NCBI RefSeq assembly: GCF_008974265.1
Contig: NZ_BKZW01000001.1
Coordinates: 2,356,001-2,420,000, forward strand
Direction of reading: 5' to 3'
Length of the DNA: 64,000 nt
DNA from: Dictyobacter vulcani
Lineage (GTDB): Bacteria > Chloroflexota > Ktedonobacteria > Ktedonobacterales > Ktedonobacteraceae
Below the pieces are notes generated by a model. The model was not told the DNA's origin. It made no database searches and worked only from the letters and a program-made list of their open reading frames with translations. A program made the translations under genes and the position numbers. Numbering within the stretch: position 1 is the stretch's first letter; each line of letters begins with the position of its first letter. This document shows positions 8,018-16,319 of this stretch, piece by piece.

Positions 8018-9712
8018 TTATTTGAGCAGGCTTTGGGCGGCTTGCTGGAGTTGTGGGAGCCAGAAGGGTAGGATGACTCCGACGAGCAGGGTGCCGAGGC
8101 CTGCGATGATCAGGGCTAGCCAGGACCAGCCTTCGAGTTCGTGGGTGTTTTCGTTTTCTATCACGGCGGCGGCCGGAACAGGGAGGTCTGCAACTCTGGC
8201 GGTTGCTGGCTTCTCTGCGACGGCGGTGCCACCACGTGAGGATGGGAGTGGCCGCGATAGGCTGCCAGAGACTCTGGTGCGCGGCGTGGTTGGTATCTTG
8301 CCGGATGTTGTGGGAATGGTTCCAACACGGGGGGTGTCGCGACCTTCCATGAACATGACGGCGATGAAGCGCAGGTAGTAGTAGATACCTAGCACACTGG
8401 CGATGACACCAATGACCAGAAGTTCGGGATGTCCACCGACGAGGGCGGAATAGAACAGGTAGTATTTACCGGCAAAGCCTGCCATGGGTGGGAAGCCAGC
8501 CAATGCGAGTAGGAAGAAGGCGAGCATTCCGGCCAGTACAGGACGGCGATACCAGAGGCCACGCAGATCAGCGAGATCATAACCTGAGTTGTCGCTGCGC
8601 TCCAGCATGGAGATGACACCGAAGGCACCAATATTCATGAACAGGTAGCAGGTCAGGTAGAACAGGATGGCGGATGCGCCGATATGGTTCTGCTGGGCCT
8701 GGCCACTGATGACGATGCCGATCAAGAGATAGCCACCGTGGGCGACGCTGGAGTAGGCCAGCATACGCTTGATGTTGCTCTGGCTGATGGCCATCAGGTT
8801 ACCAGCAAGCACTGTCAGGACTGCCAGTGTCCAGATGATAGGCAACCAGTCGTTCTGCACTGATGAGAGTACGAAGCCAAAGACGCGTACAAAGGCCAGC
8901 AGCGCGGCGACTTTGGTGCCGATGGACATGAAGGCCGTGACCGGTGCTGGTGCGCCCTGATAGACATCAGGAGTCCAGGTCTGGAAGGGTACGGCCGAGA
9001 CTTTGAAGGCAAAGCCAACCGTTAGCAAGCCCAGTCCAACCAGTAACAGGATCGGTGCATGGCCACCCTGTTTGAGCACGAACTGCTGTACATCGACAAA
9101 ACTGGTGCGGCCGGATGCCGCATAGATTAAGGCGATACCGTAGAGCAAGAAGGCGGATGCGAATGAACTGAGCAGGAAATATTTCATGCCCGATTCCTGT
9201 GACATCTGCCGTTGCTCAATAAAGCTACAGAGAATGTACAGGGCCAGCGAGAACATTTCCAGTCCGACAAAGACAATCAAGAAGCTTAGGGCACTTGCCA
9301 TCAGCATCATGCCGGTCATGGCCAGCAGCATCAGGGCATAATATTCGCCCTGATGTACTAACCGCAAGCGCTTCAAGTAGGCTGGCGAGAGTAAGATGCC
9401 CAGGCCACCGGCGCTCAGCACCAGTAGATCAGCATACAACGTACCATTGTCCGCACCCACCATTTGATTAAAGACAGCGGCTCGATGCTGTACAAAGAAC
9501 AGGACAATCGCCGCAGCCATCGCTGCCAGGATACCCAGAAAGGTAACCGCTGGAAGTACCGTGAAATTAGCAGGACCGCTATGCTTGGAGCGTTGTCCTT
9601 CGTGGGGTAAGACCAGATCAACCAGCATTACCACCAGAGCCATGACAACCAGCACCACGATAGGCGCAATTCCTAACCAATCATCGGGACTGACAGAATA
9701 ATTAAATGTCAT
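8018..9712 (-). CDS. nuoN: NADH-quinone oxidoreductase subunit N
   Basis: 564 residues, an antiporter-like membrane subunit of complex I that takes part in proton pumping. About fourteen hydrophobic helices are seen, with the conserved helix lysine/proton-channel region (VSAVPFQTWTPDVYQGAP). A polar, Pro/Ser/Thr-rich insertion of about 70 residues (roughly 455-525) separates the last helices and makes the protein longer than the usual 480-500. The start at 9712 follows AGGGGA. Last gene of the nuo operon, 11 bp after nuoM. Confidence 0.96.
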   Translation of the reverse strand: MTFNYSVSPDDWLGIAPIVVLVVMALVVMLVDLVLPHEGQRSKHSGPANFTVLPAVTFLGILAAMAAAIVLFFVQHRAAVFNQMVGADNGTLYADLLVLSAGGLGILLSPAYLKRLRLVHQGEYYALMLLAMTGMMLMASALSFLIVFVGLEMFSLALYILCSFIEQRQMSQESGMKYFLLSSFASAFLLYGIALIYAASGRTSFVDVQQFVLKQGGHAPILLLVGLGLLTVGFAFKVSAVPFQTWTPDVYQGAPAPVTAFMSIGTKVAALLAFVRVFGFVLSSVQNDWLPIIWTLAVLTVLAGNLMAISQSNIKRMLAYSSVAHGGYLLIGIVISGQAQQNHIGASAILFYLTCYLFMNIGAFGVISMLERSDNSGYDLADLRGLWYRRPVLAGMLAFFLLALAGFPPMAGFAGKYYLFYSALVGGHPELLVIGVIASVLGIYYYLRFIAVMFMEGRDTPRVGTIPTTSGKIPTTPRTRVSGSLSRPLPSSRGGTAVAEKPATARVADLPVPAAAVIENENTHELEGWSWLALIIAGLGTLLVGVILPFWLPQLQQAAQSLLK

Positions 9713-9723
9713 AGCAAGGTCCC

Positions 9724-11280
9724 CTATTTGACAAAAGCACTGCTCAGCACCTGCATCGTATTCGCCACCGATGGATCAATGATCCCGGTCAGTACGGCAG
9801 GCTGCACGCCAATGTAAAAGATCAAGATAATAAGTGGGATGATCACGCCTAATTCACCGAGGCTGAGATCACGTATGCCACCTTTGCGCAGGTTGGCACT
9901 GACAGCACCCTCGGTTGCTGGTACTCCCCACATCAAGCCGATGAAGAAGCGCAACATATACCAGGCCGCCGGCACAACTACCAGCGTACCAAGCACGCCC
10001 AGCGTGACGTTGGCCCGGAAGGCTCCCAGTAAGGATAAGAACTCACCGGTAAAGCTGTTGAGTCCGGGTAGGCCCAGCGATGAGAGGGCCGCGATAAACA
10101 TCATGACCGCCAACCAGGGAATACGCGCGGCCAGACCGCCATAATCCTGTAAACGGCGCGTGCCTGTACGGTATTCCAGGAAGCCAGCGATCAAGAAGAG
10201 GACTGCGGTGGTGATACCGTGGTTTACCATCTGCAAGACCGAGCCGGTCATACCCTGCGCGGTAAACGAGAACAGACCCAGCATAATCACACCCAGGTGA
10301 CTGATACTGGAATATCCTAGCAGGCGTTTCAGGTCTGTCTGCATCAGTGCCAGGACCGCACAATACAGGATACCCACGACTGCTAACACGTTGATATATG
10401 GTGCCAGCGTGTGGATGGCCTGTGGGAACAGGGGTATACATAGGCGCAGGAAGCCGTAGACACCGGTCTTGGACATGGCACCGGCCAGTAGCGCCGTCAC
10501 GGGAGCAGGTGCCTCGCTATAAGCGTCTGGCAGCCAGCTATGGAAGGGAATCAGCGGAACTTTGACCGCGAAGGCGGCGGCAAATGCCAGCAATAACCAC
10601 AACTGGGTAGTGCCATCCAGGACGCCATGGCAGGTTGCGCTGGTATTCAATAACTGCGACAGTTCCAGCGTATAACCACAGGAGGTACCGCCGGCGGCCA
10701 CGGCGGCCAGTTGGTGATAATAACCGATGGCGATGATGCCAACCAGCATCAAGAAGCTACCGACCGAGGTATAGATGACAAACTTGAACGCGGCATAAAT
10801 GCGGCGCTCGCCACCCCAGGTACCCAACAGGAAATACGCAGGGATCAGCATGACTTCCCAGAAGATATAGAACAGGAACAGGTTCGAGGCCAGAAACACG
10901 CCCAGCATGCCGCTCTCGAACAGGAGCATAAAGGCCATGTAGTTCTTGACCTTGCTCTCAATGCGGAACGAAGCCCCGATACAGATTGCTGTCAGCAAGG
11001 CAGTCAGGCTTACCAGTACCAGGCTAATGCCATCCATGCCCAGACTATAATTGATCCCTAAATCCGGAAACCATCTCCAACTCTCATGTAGGAACGAAGA
11101 GCTAAACAGGCTCACACTATTCTGTAGATAGGCCAGGTCCAAACCCAGCACCAGCAGCAACTCAATCAGCGCCAGGCCGAGCGCGGTCATTCGGATCGCC
11201 CGCACCTGTTCACGTGGAAAGAAGAGCAGCGCCAGTCCTCCCAACAGGGGAAAAAGAATGACAGCCGAGAGAAAAAACAT
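9724..11280 (-). CDS. nuoM: NADH-quinone oxidoreductase subunit M
   Basis: 518 residues, standard for NuoM, a proton-translocating Mrp-antiporter-like subunit. Motifs include GINYSLGMDGISL, the helix 5 glutamate (YIFWEVMLIPAYFLLG) and the pumping lysine region VKVPLIPFHSWLPDAYSEAP. About fourteen transmembrane helices. It sits 5 bp after nuoL and 11 bp before nuoN, so it is translationally close-packed in the operon. GAGGGGG precedes the ATG. Confidence 0.97.
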   Translation of the reverse strand: MFFLSAVILFPLLGGLALLFFPREQVRAIRMTALGLALIELLLVLGLDLAYLQNSVSLFSSSFLHESWRWFPDLGINYSLGMDGISLVLVSLTALLTAICIGASFRIESKVKNYMAFMLLFESGMLGVFLASNLFLFYIFWEVMLIPAYFLLGTWGGERRIYAAFKFVIYTSVGSFLMLVGIIAIGYYHQLAAVAAGGTSCGYTLELSQLLNTSATCHGVLDGTTQLWLLLAFAAAFAVKVPLIPFHSWLPDAYSEAPAPVTALLAGAMSKTGVYGFLRLCIPLFPQAIHTLAPYINVLAVVGILYCAVLALMQTDLKRLLGYSSISHLGVIMLGLFSFTAQGMTGSVLQMVNHGITTAVLFLIAGFLEYRTGTRRLQDYGGLAARIPWLAVMMFIAALSSLGLPGLNSFTGEFLSLLGAFRANVTLGVLGTLVVVPAAWYMLRFFIGLMWGVPATEGAVSANLRKGGIRDLSLGELGVIIPLIILIFYIGVQPAVLTGIIDPSVANTMQVLSSAFVK

Positions 11281-11285
11281 AGCTG

Positions 11286-13268
11286 CTACCCCCTCACCGC
11301 ATAATAGACAATAATAACAACAACACCTAAGAGAATACCGAGCGCATAGTTACGCATGTAGCCAGTCTGCACGCGGCGCATGAATGTACTGGTGCCCCGG
11401 AAGAGTGTCGAGATACCACGGCTACCACCATCCAGTACATCACCTTCCAGATAGCGGGATAATGTACGGCTCAGTGCCAGCACGGGGATGATCAGGACCG
11501 CGTTCAGGATCTCGTCCACATAATATTTATGGAAGACCAGTTGATAGAGCGGGTTGGAGTTCTGCTTAAAGGCAAAACCCTTGCCATAGAGCCGCCAGGC
11601 CATACCAATACCCAGTACACCCGCCAGCAGGCTCAGTCCGGTGGAGATCCATTCCAGGGTTAATGAACCTTCAGCAGCATGGTTATGCATGGCAGCGGGC
11701 AGGAAGTTGGCGAGCGGTGACCAGTTGGGAAGACCGAAGAGGGCCATTGAGCCAATAAAGCCACCAATAACTGATAGGATCGCCAGAATGATCAATGGAA
11801 TCGACATCACTGGTGCCACATCATGGATGCTGTTATAGCGGACCGGGCCAGCATGATGATGACCAGCGGCGGCGGCTTCTTGCTCTTCTACATCGCCATT
11901 AGTATTATCATTGACCGCCACGCTAGCGCCACGATAGTCGCCAGCGAAGATGCCAAAGAAGAGGCGGAACATATAGAAGGCCGTCATGCCAGCAGTCAGA
12001 ATACCAATAGCCCACAGGATATAGTACCAGACATTGCCGGTCTGATTTCCATAGGCCAGTACTGAACCGAGGATCTCATCTTTACTCCAGAAACCAGCAA
12101 ACGGAATGATACCGCTGATGGCCAGCGAGGCAATCAAGAAGGTGAGTCCCGTCACACGCAGGCGACCCCACAGGCCACCCATCTTGCGCATGTCCTGCTC
12201 GCCAGCCAGCGCGTGAATGACGGCGCCAGCACCCAGGAAGAGTAAGGCTTTGAAGAAGGCATGGGTTACCAGATGGAAGATTCCGGCGGAATAATTGTGC
12301 ACACCTTCGGCCATAAACATGTAGCCGAGTTGGCTGATGGTTGAGTAGGCCAGCACACGCTTAATGTCCAGTTGGAAGAGCGCAATTGTCGCCGCGAACA
12401 GGGCGGTGGCACCGCCGATACCGGCTACTACAGCCAGGGCCGCAGGAGACTGCTCAAAGAGCGGATAGGCACGCGCGACCAGATAGACACCGGCCGTTAC
12501 CATGGTGGCGGCGTGGATCAGTGCGCTGACAGGTGTCGGGCCTTCCATGGCGTCCGGTAACCACATATACAGTGGTAACTGAGCGGACTTGGCGGCACAG
12601 GCGACGAAGAGTAAGAGCGCAATCGCCGTGGCGGTGGCGGCTGGAAATGTATGCGTGAGAACGCCTGCGTAATCCAGACGACCAGCACCCTGGAAGATCA
12701 AGAAGATCGCCAGCATTAAGCCGAAGTCGCCGATGACATTGATCACAAACGCCTTCTGCGCGGCGGCAACGGCGGAACGGCGCTGGTACCAGAAACCGAT
12801 CAGTAAATATGATGCCAGACCAACCAATCCCCAGCCTACGAGGAGGAACAGGAAGTTGTTGGCAATCACCAGCATGACCATGGCGAAAATGAAGAAGTTC
12901 AGGTAGGCAAAGAAGCGCCAGAAACTGGGATCGTCCGCCATATAGCCCGCCGAATAGATATGGATCAGCAAACCAACGCCGGTGACGACCAGTAACATGG
13001 TCATCGACAATGGATCCAGTAGCAGGCCGAAATCCAGTGAGAAGGTGCCGGCACTGATCCAGTGGTAGACGACTTGATCACTGGTGCGCTGGGCGGCTGG
13101 CGTCGCCAGCATCGAGAAGAAGCTGATGGCCGCACAGAGAAAGGCCAGACCGCACGCGCCCCAGCCAACGGCCAGGATGGCTGTACGCGGCATAAACCTG
13201 CCTGCCAGGCCCAGGATAATAAATCCGAGCAATGGCAACAGGAGTACCCATAGACTTAGATTTGTCAT
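11286..13268 (-). CDS. nuoL: NADH-quinone oxidoreductase subunit L
   Basis: 660 residues, typical of NuoL, the distal proton-pumping subunit with the long lateral C-terminal helix. Seen are LLDPLSMTMLLVVT, the WGLVGLASYLLIGFW helix, and SAQLPLYMWLPDAMEGPTPVSALIHAATMV. A His/Ala/Glu-rich cytoplasmic insert (EEQEAAAAGHHHAGP, about residues 470-485) is an oddity of unknown role. The gene lies 5 bp after nuoK. Confidence 0.97.
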   Translation of the reverse strand: MTNLSLWVLLLPLLGFIILGLAGRFMPRTAILAVGWGACGLAFLCAAISFFSMLATPAAQRTSDQVVYHWISAGTFSLDFGLLLDPLSMTMLLVVTGVGLLIHIYSAGYMADDPSFWRFFAYLNFFIFAMVMLVIANNFLFLLVGWGLVGLASYLLIGFWYQRRSAVAAAQKAFVINVIGDFGLMLAIFLIFQGAGRLDYAGVLTHTFPAATATAIALLLFVACAAKSAQLPLYMWLPDAMEGPTPVSALIHAATMVTAGVYLVARAYPLFEQSPAALAVVAGIGGATALFAATIALFQLDIKRVLAYSTISQLGYMFMAEGVHNYSAGIFHLVTHAFFKALLFLGAGAVIHALAGEQDMRKMGGLWGRLRVTGLTFLIASLAISGIIPFAGFWSKDEILGSVLAYGNQTGNVWYYILWAIGILTAGMTAFYMFRLFFGIFAGDYRGASVAVNDNTNGDVEEQEAAAAGHHHAGPVRYNSIHDVAPVMSIPLIILAILSVIGGFIGSMALFGLPNWSPLANFLPAAMHNHAAEGSLTLEWISTGLSLLAGVLGIGMAWRLYGKGFAFKQNSNPLYQLVFHKYYVDEILNAVLIIPVLALSRTLSRYLEGDVLDGGSRGISTLFRGTSTFMRRVQTGYMRNYALGILLGVVVIIVYYAVRG

Positions 13269-13273
13269 AACAA

Positions 13274-13573
13274 CTAGCCTCGCATAATGTTCATCTCGTC
13301 AACGTCAATGTTGTGGCGTCGGCGATAGATGGAGACGATTAAGGCCAGTCCGACCACGACTTCGGCGGCGGCGACCGTGAGCACTAAGAAAACGAACATT
13401 TGTCCATCGGCTGAGTCCAGAAAGTGTGATAGGGCTACAAATGATAGGTTGACGGCGTTGAGCATGAGTTCGATTGACATAAAGATAATGAGTGGGTTTC
13501 GTCGGATTAGTACGCCGATGACGCCGATGGTGAACAATAGTGCGCTCATTATCAAATAAGCAGATAATGGCAT
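13274..13573 (-). CDS. nuoK: NADH-quinone oxidoreductase subunit K
   Basis: 99 residues with three transmembrane helices, the normal size of NuoK. The two conserved membrane glutamates are seen in SIELMLNAVNLSF and in AAAEVVVGLALIV; they form part of the proton path next to the quinone module. GGAGAG precedes the ATG at 13573. It is separated from nuoJ by a duplicated GC-rich repeat of 170 bp. Confidence 0.97.
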   Translation of the reverse strand: MPLSAYLIMSALLFTIGVIGVLIRRNPLIIFMSIELMLNAVNLSFVALSHFLDSADGQMFVFLVLTVAAAEVVVGLALIVSIYRRRHNIDVDEMNIMRG

Positions 13574-13634
13574 TGTTCTCTCCTTTATTCCGGTACCGTC
13601 TCCGGTACGATGTTTATTATGGTTTCGTTTATTT

Positions 13635-13804
13635 GTGTTGCCGCCTGACGGCGGCGGGTAAAGGGGGGATATCGGGGGACACCCCCGACCCCCGGCAGGG
13701 AGAACCCTGCACCCCTTTTGTGTTGCCGCCTGACGACGGCGGGTAAAGGGGAGTTATCGGGGGACACCCCCGACCCCCGGCAGGGAGAACCCTGCACCCC
13801 TTTT
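13635..13804. repeat. Two tandem 85-bp GC-rich hairpin units inside the nuo operon
   Basis: Unit 1 is 13635-13719 and unit 2 is 13720-13804, differing at only a few bases. Each folds into three consecutive small hairpins: GCCGCC/GGCGGC, CGGGGG/CCCCCG and GCAGGG/CCCTGC. The second unit ends in the nuoJ stop codon. It resembles in style the GC-rich elements at 663-986 and 37010-37090. Confidence 0.85.
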
Positions 13805-14336
13805 AGTTTGCGCGACGGCCGAAGACGAGGGCACCCAGGATGGCTACGATGATGAGCAGGCTGGTGACCTCAAACGGGAACAGGAAGCCGTGGAAGAGGG
13901 CCATGCCGAAGGCCTGGGTGTCTCCATGGTAGGCTGTTACTGCTTGTGTGAGGCTGTTGCCTGCGGCGGCTTTGGGTCCGGTGATCTGGGCTCCTGTGAA
14001 TAGTTCGTAGCTCAGGGCCGCGACAAGCACGAGGCCGAGTAGGCCGCCGACGATGCGTTGCCAGGGTATGGCGTCTTTCAGGTCGCTTTCGTTCTGGTCG
14101 GGGGCTAGCATGGTGACTACAAATAGGAAGAGTACCATGATGGCTCCGGCGTAAATGAGTATCTGGACAACTGCGATAAACATGGCTTGCAGTTGCAGGT
14201 AGAATAAGGCCAGAAACAGCAGCGTGAGGATGAGACTCAGGGCACTGTGCACGGCATTCTTGAAGGCGATGACGCCTAGTGCGGTGGCGGTTGTGGCAAC
14301 CGCGAGCACAATAAACGATACGATGTCGAATGTCAT
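13803..14336 (-). CDS. nuoJ: NADH-quinone oxidoreductase subunit J
   Basis: 177 residues with five predicted membrane helices, including the conserved third-helix segment VAVVQILIYAGAIMVLFLFVVTML that contains the pi-bulge of this subunit. It forms part of the membrane arm next to NuoA, K and H. The ATG at 14336 follows AGAGGA. It lies 87 bp after nuoI. Its stop codon overlaps the edge of the 85-bp repeat. Confidence 0.97.
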   Translation of the reverse strand: MTFDIVSFIVLAVATTATALGVIAFKNAVHSALSLILTLLFLALFYLQLQAMFIAVVQILIYAGAIMVLFLFVVTMLAPDQNESDLKDAIPWQRIVGGLLGLVLVAALSYELFTGAQITGPKAAAGNSLTQAVTAYHGDTQAFGMALFHGFLFPFEVTSLLIIVAILGALVFGRRAN

Positions 14337-14423
14337 ATCATTTTTCCTCTATGATCCAACTCGGGGTCCAGCGCGGTGGCGGTTGTTACCGCTTCCTGGC
14401 CGGATCCAGAGGAGGATCATTTT

Positions 14424-15038
14424 TTACTGCTTTCTTCTATCCTCGTCCTGCTCTGCATTGGTGAGCAGGTTGTCACGTTCAATATTGATGTTGCCAAGGC
14501 CGACGGCGGATGCGCTGGCACGGGAACCATCAAAGACTTTGCTGTCCTGGGGCACTGGCTGGATGGCGTCCTCAGGGGCTGGCTCGGCCCAGACGGCGTT
14601 GGAGCCGACGGTCGATTGTCCTGTGGCTTCCAGCAGTTGCTCTTTATGGTAGACGAGATCTTCTGGATAATAGGAGGCTAGCTTGTATTCCTTTTCCAGC
14701 GTGATGGCGCCGGTCGGGCAGGCGGCCTGACAGTATCCACAGAAGATACAGCGTAGCATGTTGACGTCAAAGACTTTGGCGTGGCGCTCACCCGGTGAGA
14801 CGCGATGCTCTTCGGTGTTCTCTTCGGCCTCGATATAGATGGCGTCAGCGGGACAGGCTCCAGCGCACAGGTAGCAGCCGACGCAGCGCTCCAGGCCGTT
14901 GTCATAGCGATGTAGCACGTGTCGACCACGGAAGCGAGCGGGCAGATCGCGCTCTTCCTCTGGATAGGAAACGGTGGTAGGCTTGCGACCAATATTCTTG
15001 AGCGTGGTGGCCATGCCCTTAACGATATCAAAAGACAT
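14424..15038 (-). CDS. nuoI: NADH-quinone oxidoreductase subunit I (2 x 4Fe-4S)
   Basis: 204 residues. Two ferredoxin motifs carry the N6a and N6b clusters: Cys52, 55, 58, 62 (CVGCYLCAGACP) and Cys97, 100, 103, 107 (CIFCGYCQAACP). It passes electrons from the NADH module to NuoB in the peripheral arm. AAGGAG precedes the ATG. It has an acidic, Ser/Ala-rich C-terminal tail of about 45 residues beyond the core fold. It starts 12 bp after nuoH. Confidence 0.97.
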   Translation of the reverse strand: MSFDIVKGMATTLKNIGRKPTTVSYPEEERDLPARFRGRHVLHRYDNGLERCVGCYLCAGACPADAIYIEAEENTEEHRVSPGERHAKVFDVNMLRCIFCGYCQAACPTGAITLEKEYKLASYYPEDLVYHKEQLLEATGQSTVGSNAVWAEPAPEDAIQPVPQDSKVFDGSRASASAVGLGNINIERDNLLTNAEQDEDRRKQ

Positions 15039-15050
15039 CCAATTAACTCC

Positions 15051-16319
15051 TTATACCCGTACCGCAGTGGAATCCTGTGCCTCGGGCTCTTTCTCTATAG
15101 CAGCTGGAAGGGTTGTATTTTCAAAGGTGGCCAGCCGGACCGATGTGGGCAGGTGGGTCTTGCCCTCTTTATCCTTAAGCGCATCGGTAAAACGTGTGCC
15201 TTCGAGAATACCCTTACGGCGCATAACGAATAGCATGATGACGATCACGATCAGTCCACCAAGTCCACTGACGATCCAGCTCCAGTGTAGTGCTACCGCG
15301 AAAGCGGTAATCACGATGTTGAGTACTGAGAGTGGGAGCAGCACCTGCCAGCCGAAGCGCATCAAGCGGTCATAACGGATACGTGGCAGTGTGGCGCGCA
15401 GCCAGATGAATAGGAAAAGGAAGAGTGCGACTTTGAGCACGAAGATGACCAGTGAGAGTACAGGAATGCCATCGGTCAGTCCAAAGAAGCTCCAGCCACC
15501 AAGGAAGAGGGTGGAGGCAATGGCACTGACGGTGATCATGTTGATGTACTCGGCCATCTGGTACAGGCTCCAGCGGAGACCGCTATACTCGGTGAGATAA
15601 CCGGCGGTGAGTTCCTGTTCGGCTTCTGGCAGGTCAAAGGGGGCGCGGTTCACTTCGGCGACACCGGCGATCAGGTAGATCACAAAGCCGAGTGGCTGGG
15701 CCAGAATAAACCAGATCCCCATATCCTGCTGTCTGGTGACGATATCGACCATACTCAGGGAGCCGGTCCACATCAATACACCACTTAATGCCAGGCCGAG
15801 ACTTGTTTCATATGAAACCATCTGGGCGGCACTACGCAGGGCACCCAATAGCGAATAGCGGTTACCGGATGCCCAGCCACCGAGCACGATGCCATAGACG
15901 GCCAGCGACGAGATGGCCAGGATCCAGAGTATGCCGACGTTGATGTTGCCGATCATGGGATCCCAGATGCTATGCACGTTGCGGCTACCGCTCCAGTTGT
16001 TGCCGATCGGCACGACGGCGAAGGCGCAGAGTGCTACGACTACCGAGATTACCGGGGCGACCAGGTAGATAGCTTTTTTGGCTTGCGTTGGTACGATCTG
16101 CTCTTTAAAGGCCATCTTCAAAGCGTCGGCCACGGGCTGCAATAGACCCAGGGGACCGGCACGGTTGGGGCCGATACGGCCCTGCATCTTCGCGACCACA
16201 CGGCGCTCAATCAGGGTCATGTAGGCGAAGGCGGTCAGCAGCACGACGATCAGGATTGCGCCCTTGACAATGGTGGCCACGATCAGAGCTACGGTTGGAT
16301 CATTCATAAAATCAAACAC
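15051..16319 (-). CDS. nuoH: NADH-quinone oxidoreductase subunit H
   Basis: 422 residues, eight or more membrane helices. It builds the quinone-binding chamber with NuoB and NuoD. Signature segments [18 protein letters not shown] and [19 protein letters not shown] are intact. The polar C-terminal extension of about 70 residues is longer than in E. coli. Start is GTG at 16319, preceded by AGGAGG, and overlaps the end of nuoG by 8 bp, suggesting translational coupling. Confidence 0.97.
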   Translation of the reverse strand: MFDFMNDPTVALIVATIVKGAILIVVLLTAFAYMTLIERRVVAKMQGRIGPNRAGPLGLLQPVADALKMAFKEQIVPTQAKKAIYLVAPVISVVVALCAFAVVPIGNNWSGSRNVHSIWDPMIGNINVGILWILAISSLAVYGIVLGGWASGNRYSLLGALRSAAQMVSYETSLGLALSGVLMWTGSLSMVDIVTRQQDMGIWFILAQPLGFVIYLIAGVAEVNRAPFDLPEAEQELTAGYLTEYSGLRWSLYQMAEYINMITVSAIASTLFLGGWSFFGLTDGIPVLSLVIFVLKVALFLFLFIWLRATLPRIRYDRLMRFGWQVLLPLSVLNIVITAFAVALHWSWIVSGLGGLIVIVIMLFVMRRKGILEGTRFTDALKDKEGKTHLPTSVRLATFENTTLPAAIEKEPEAQDSTAVRV

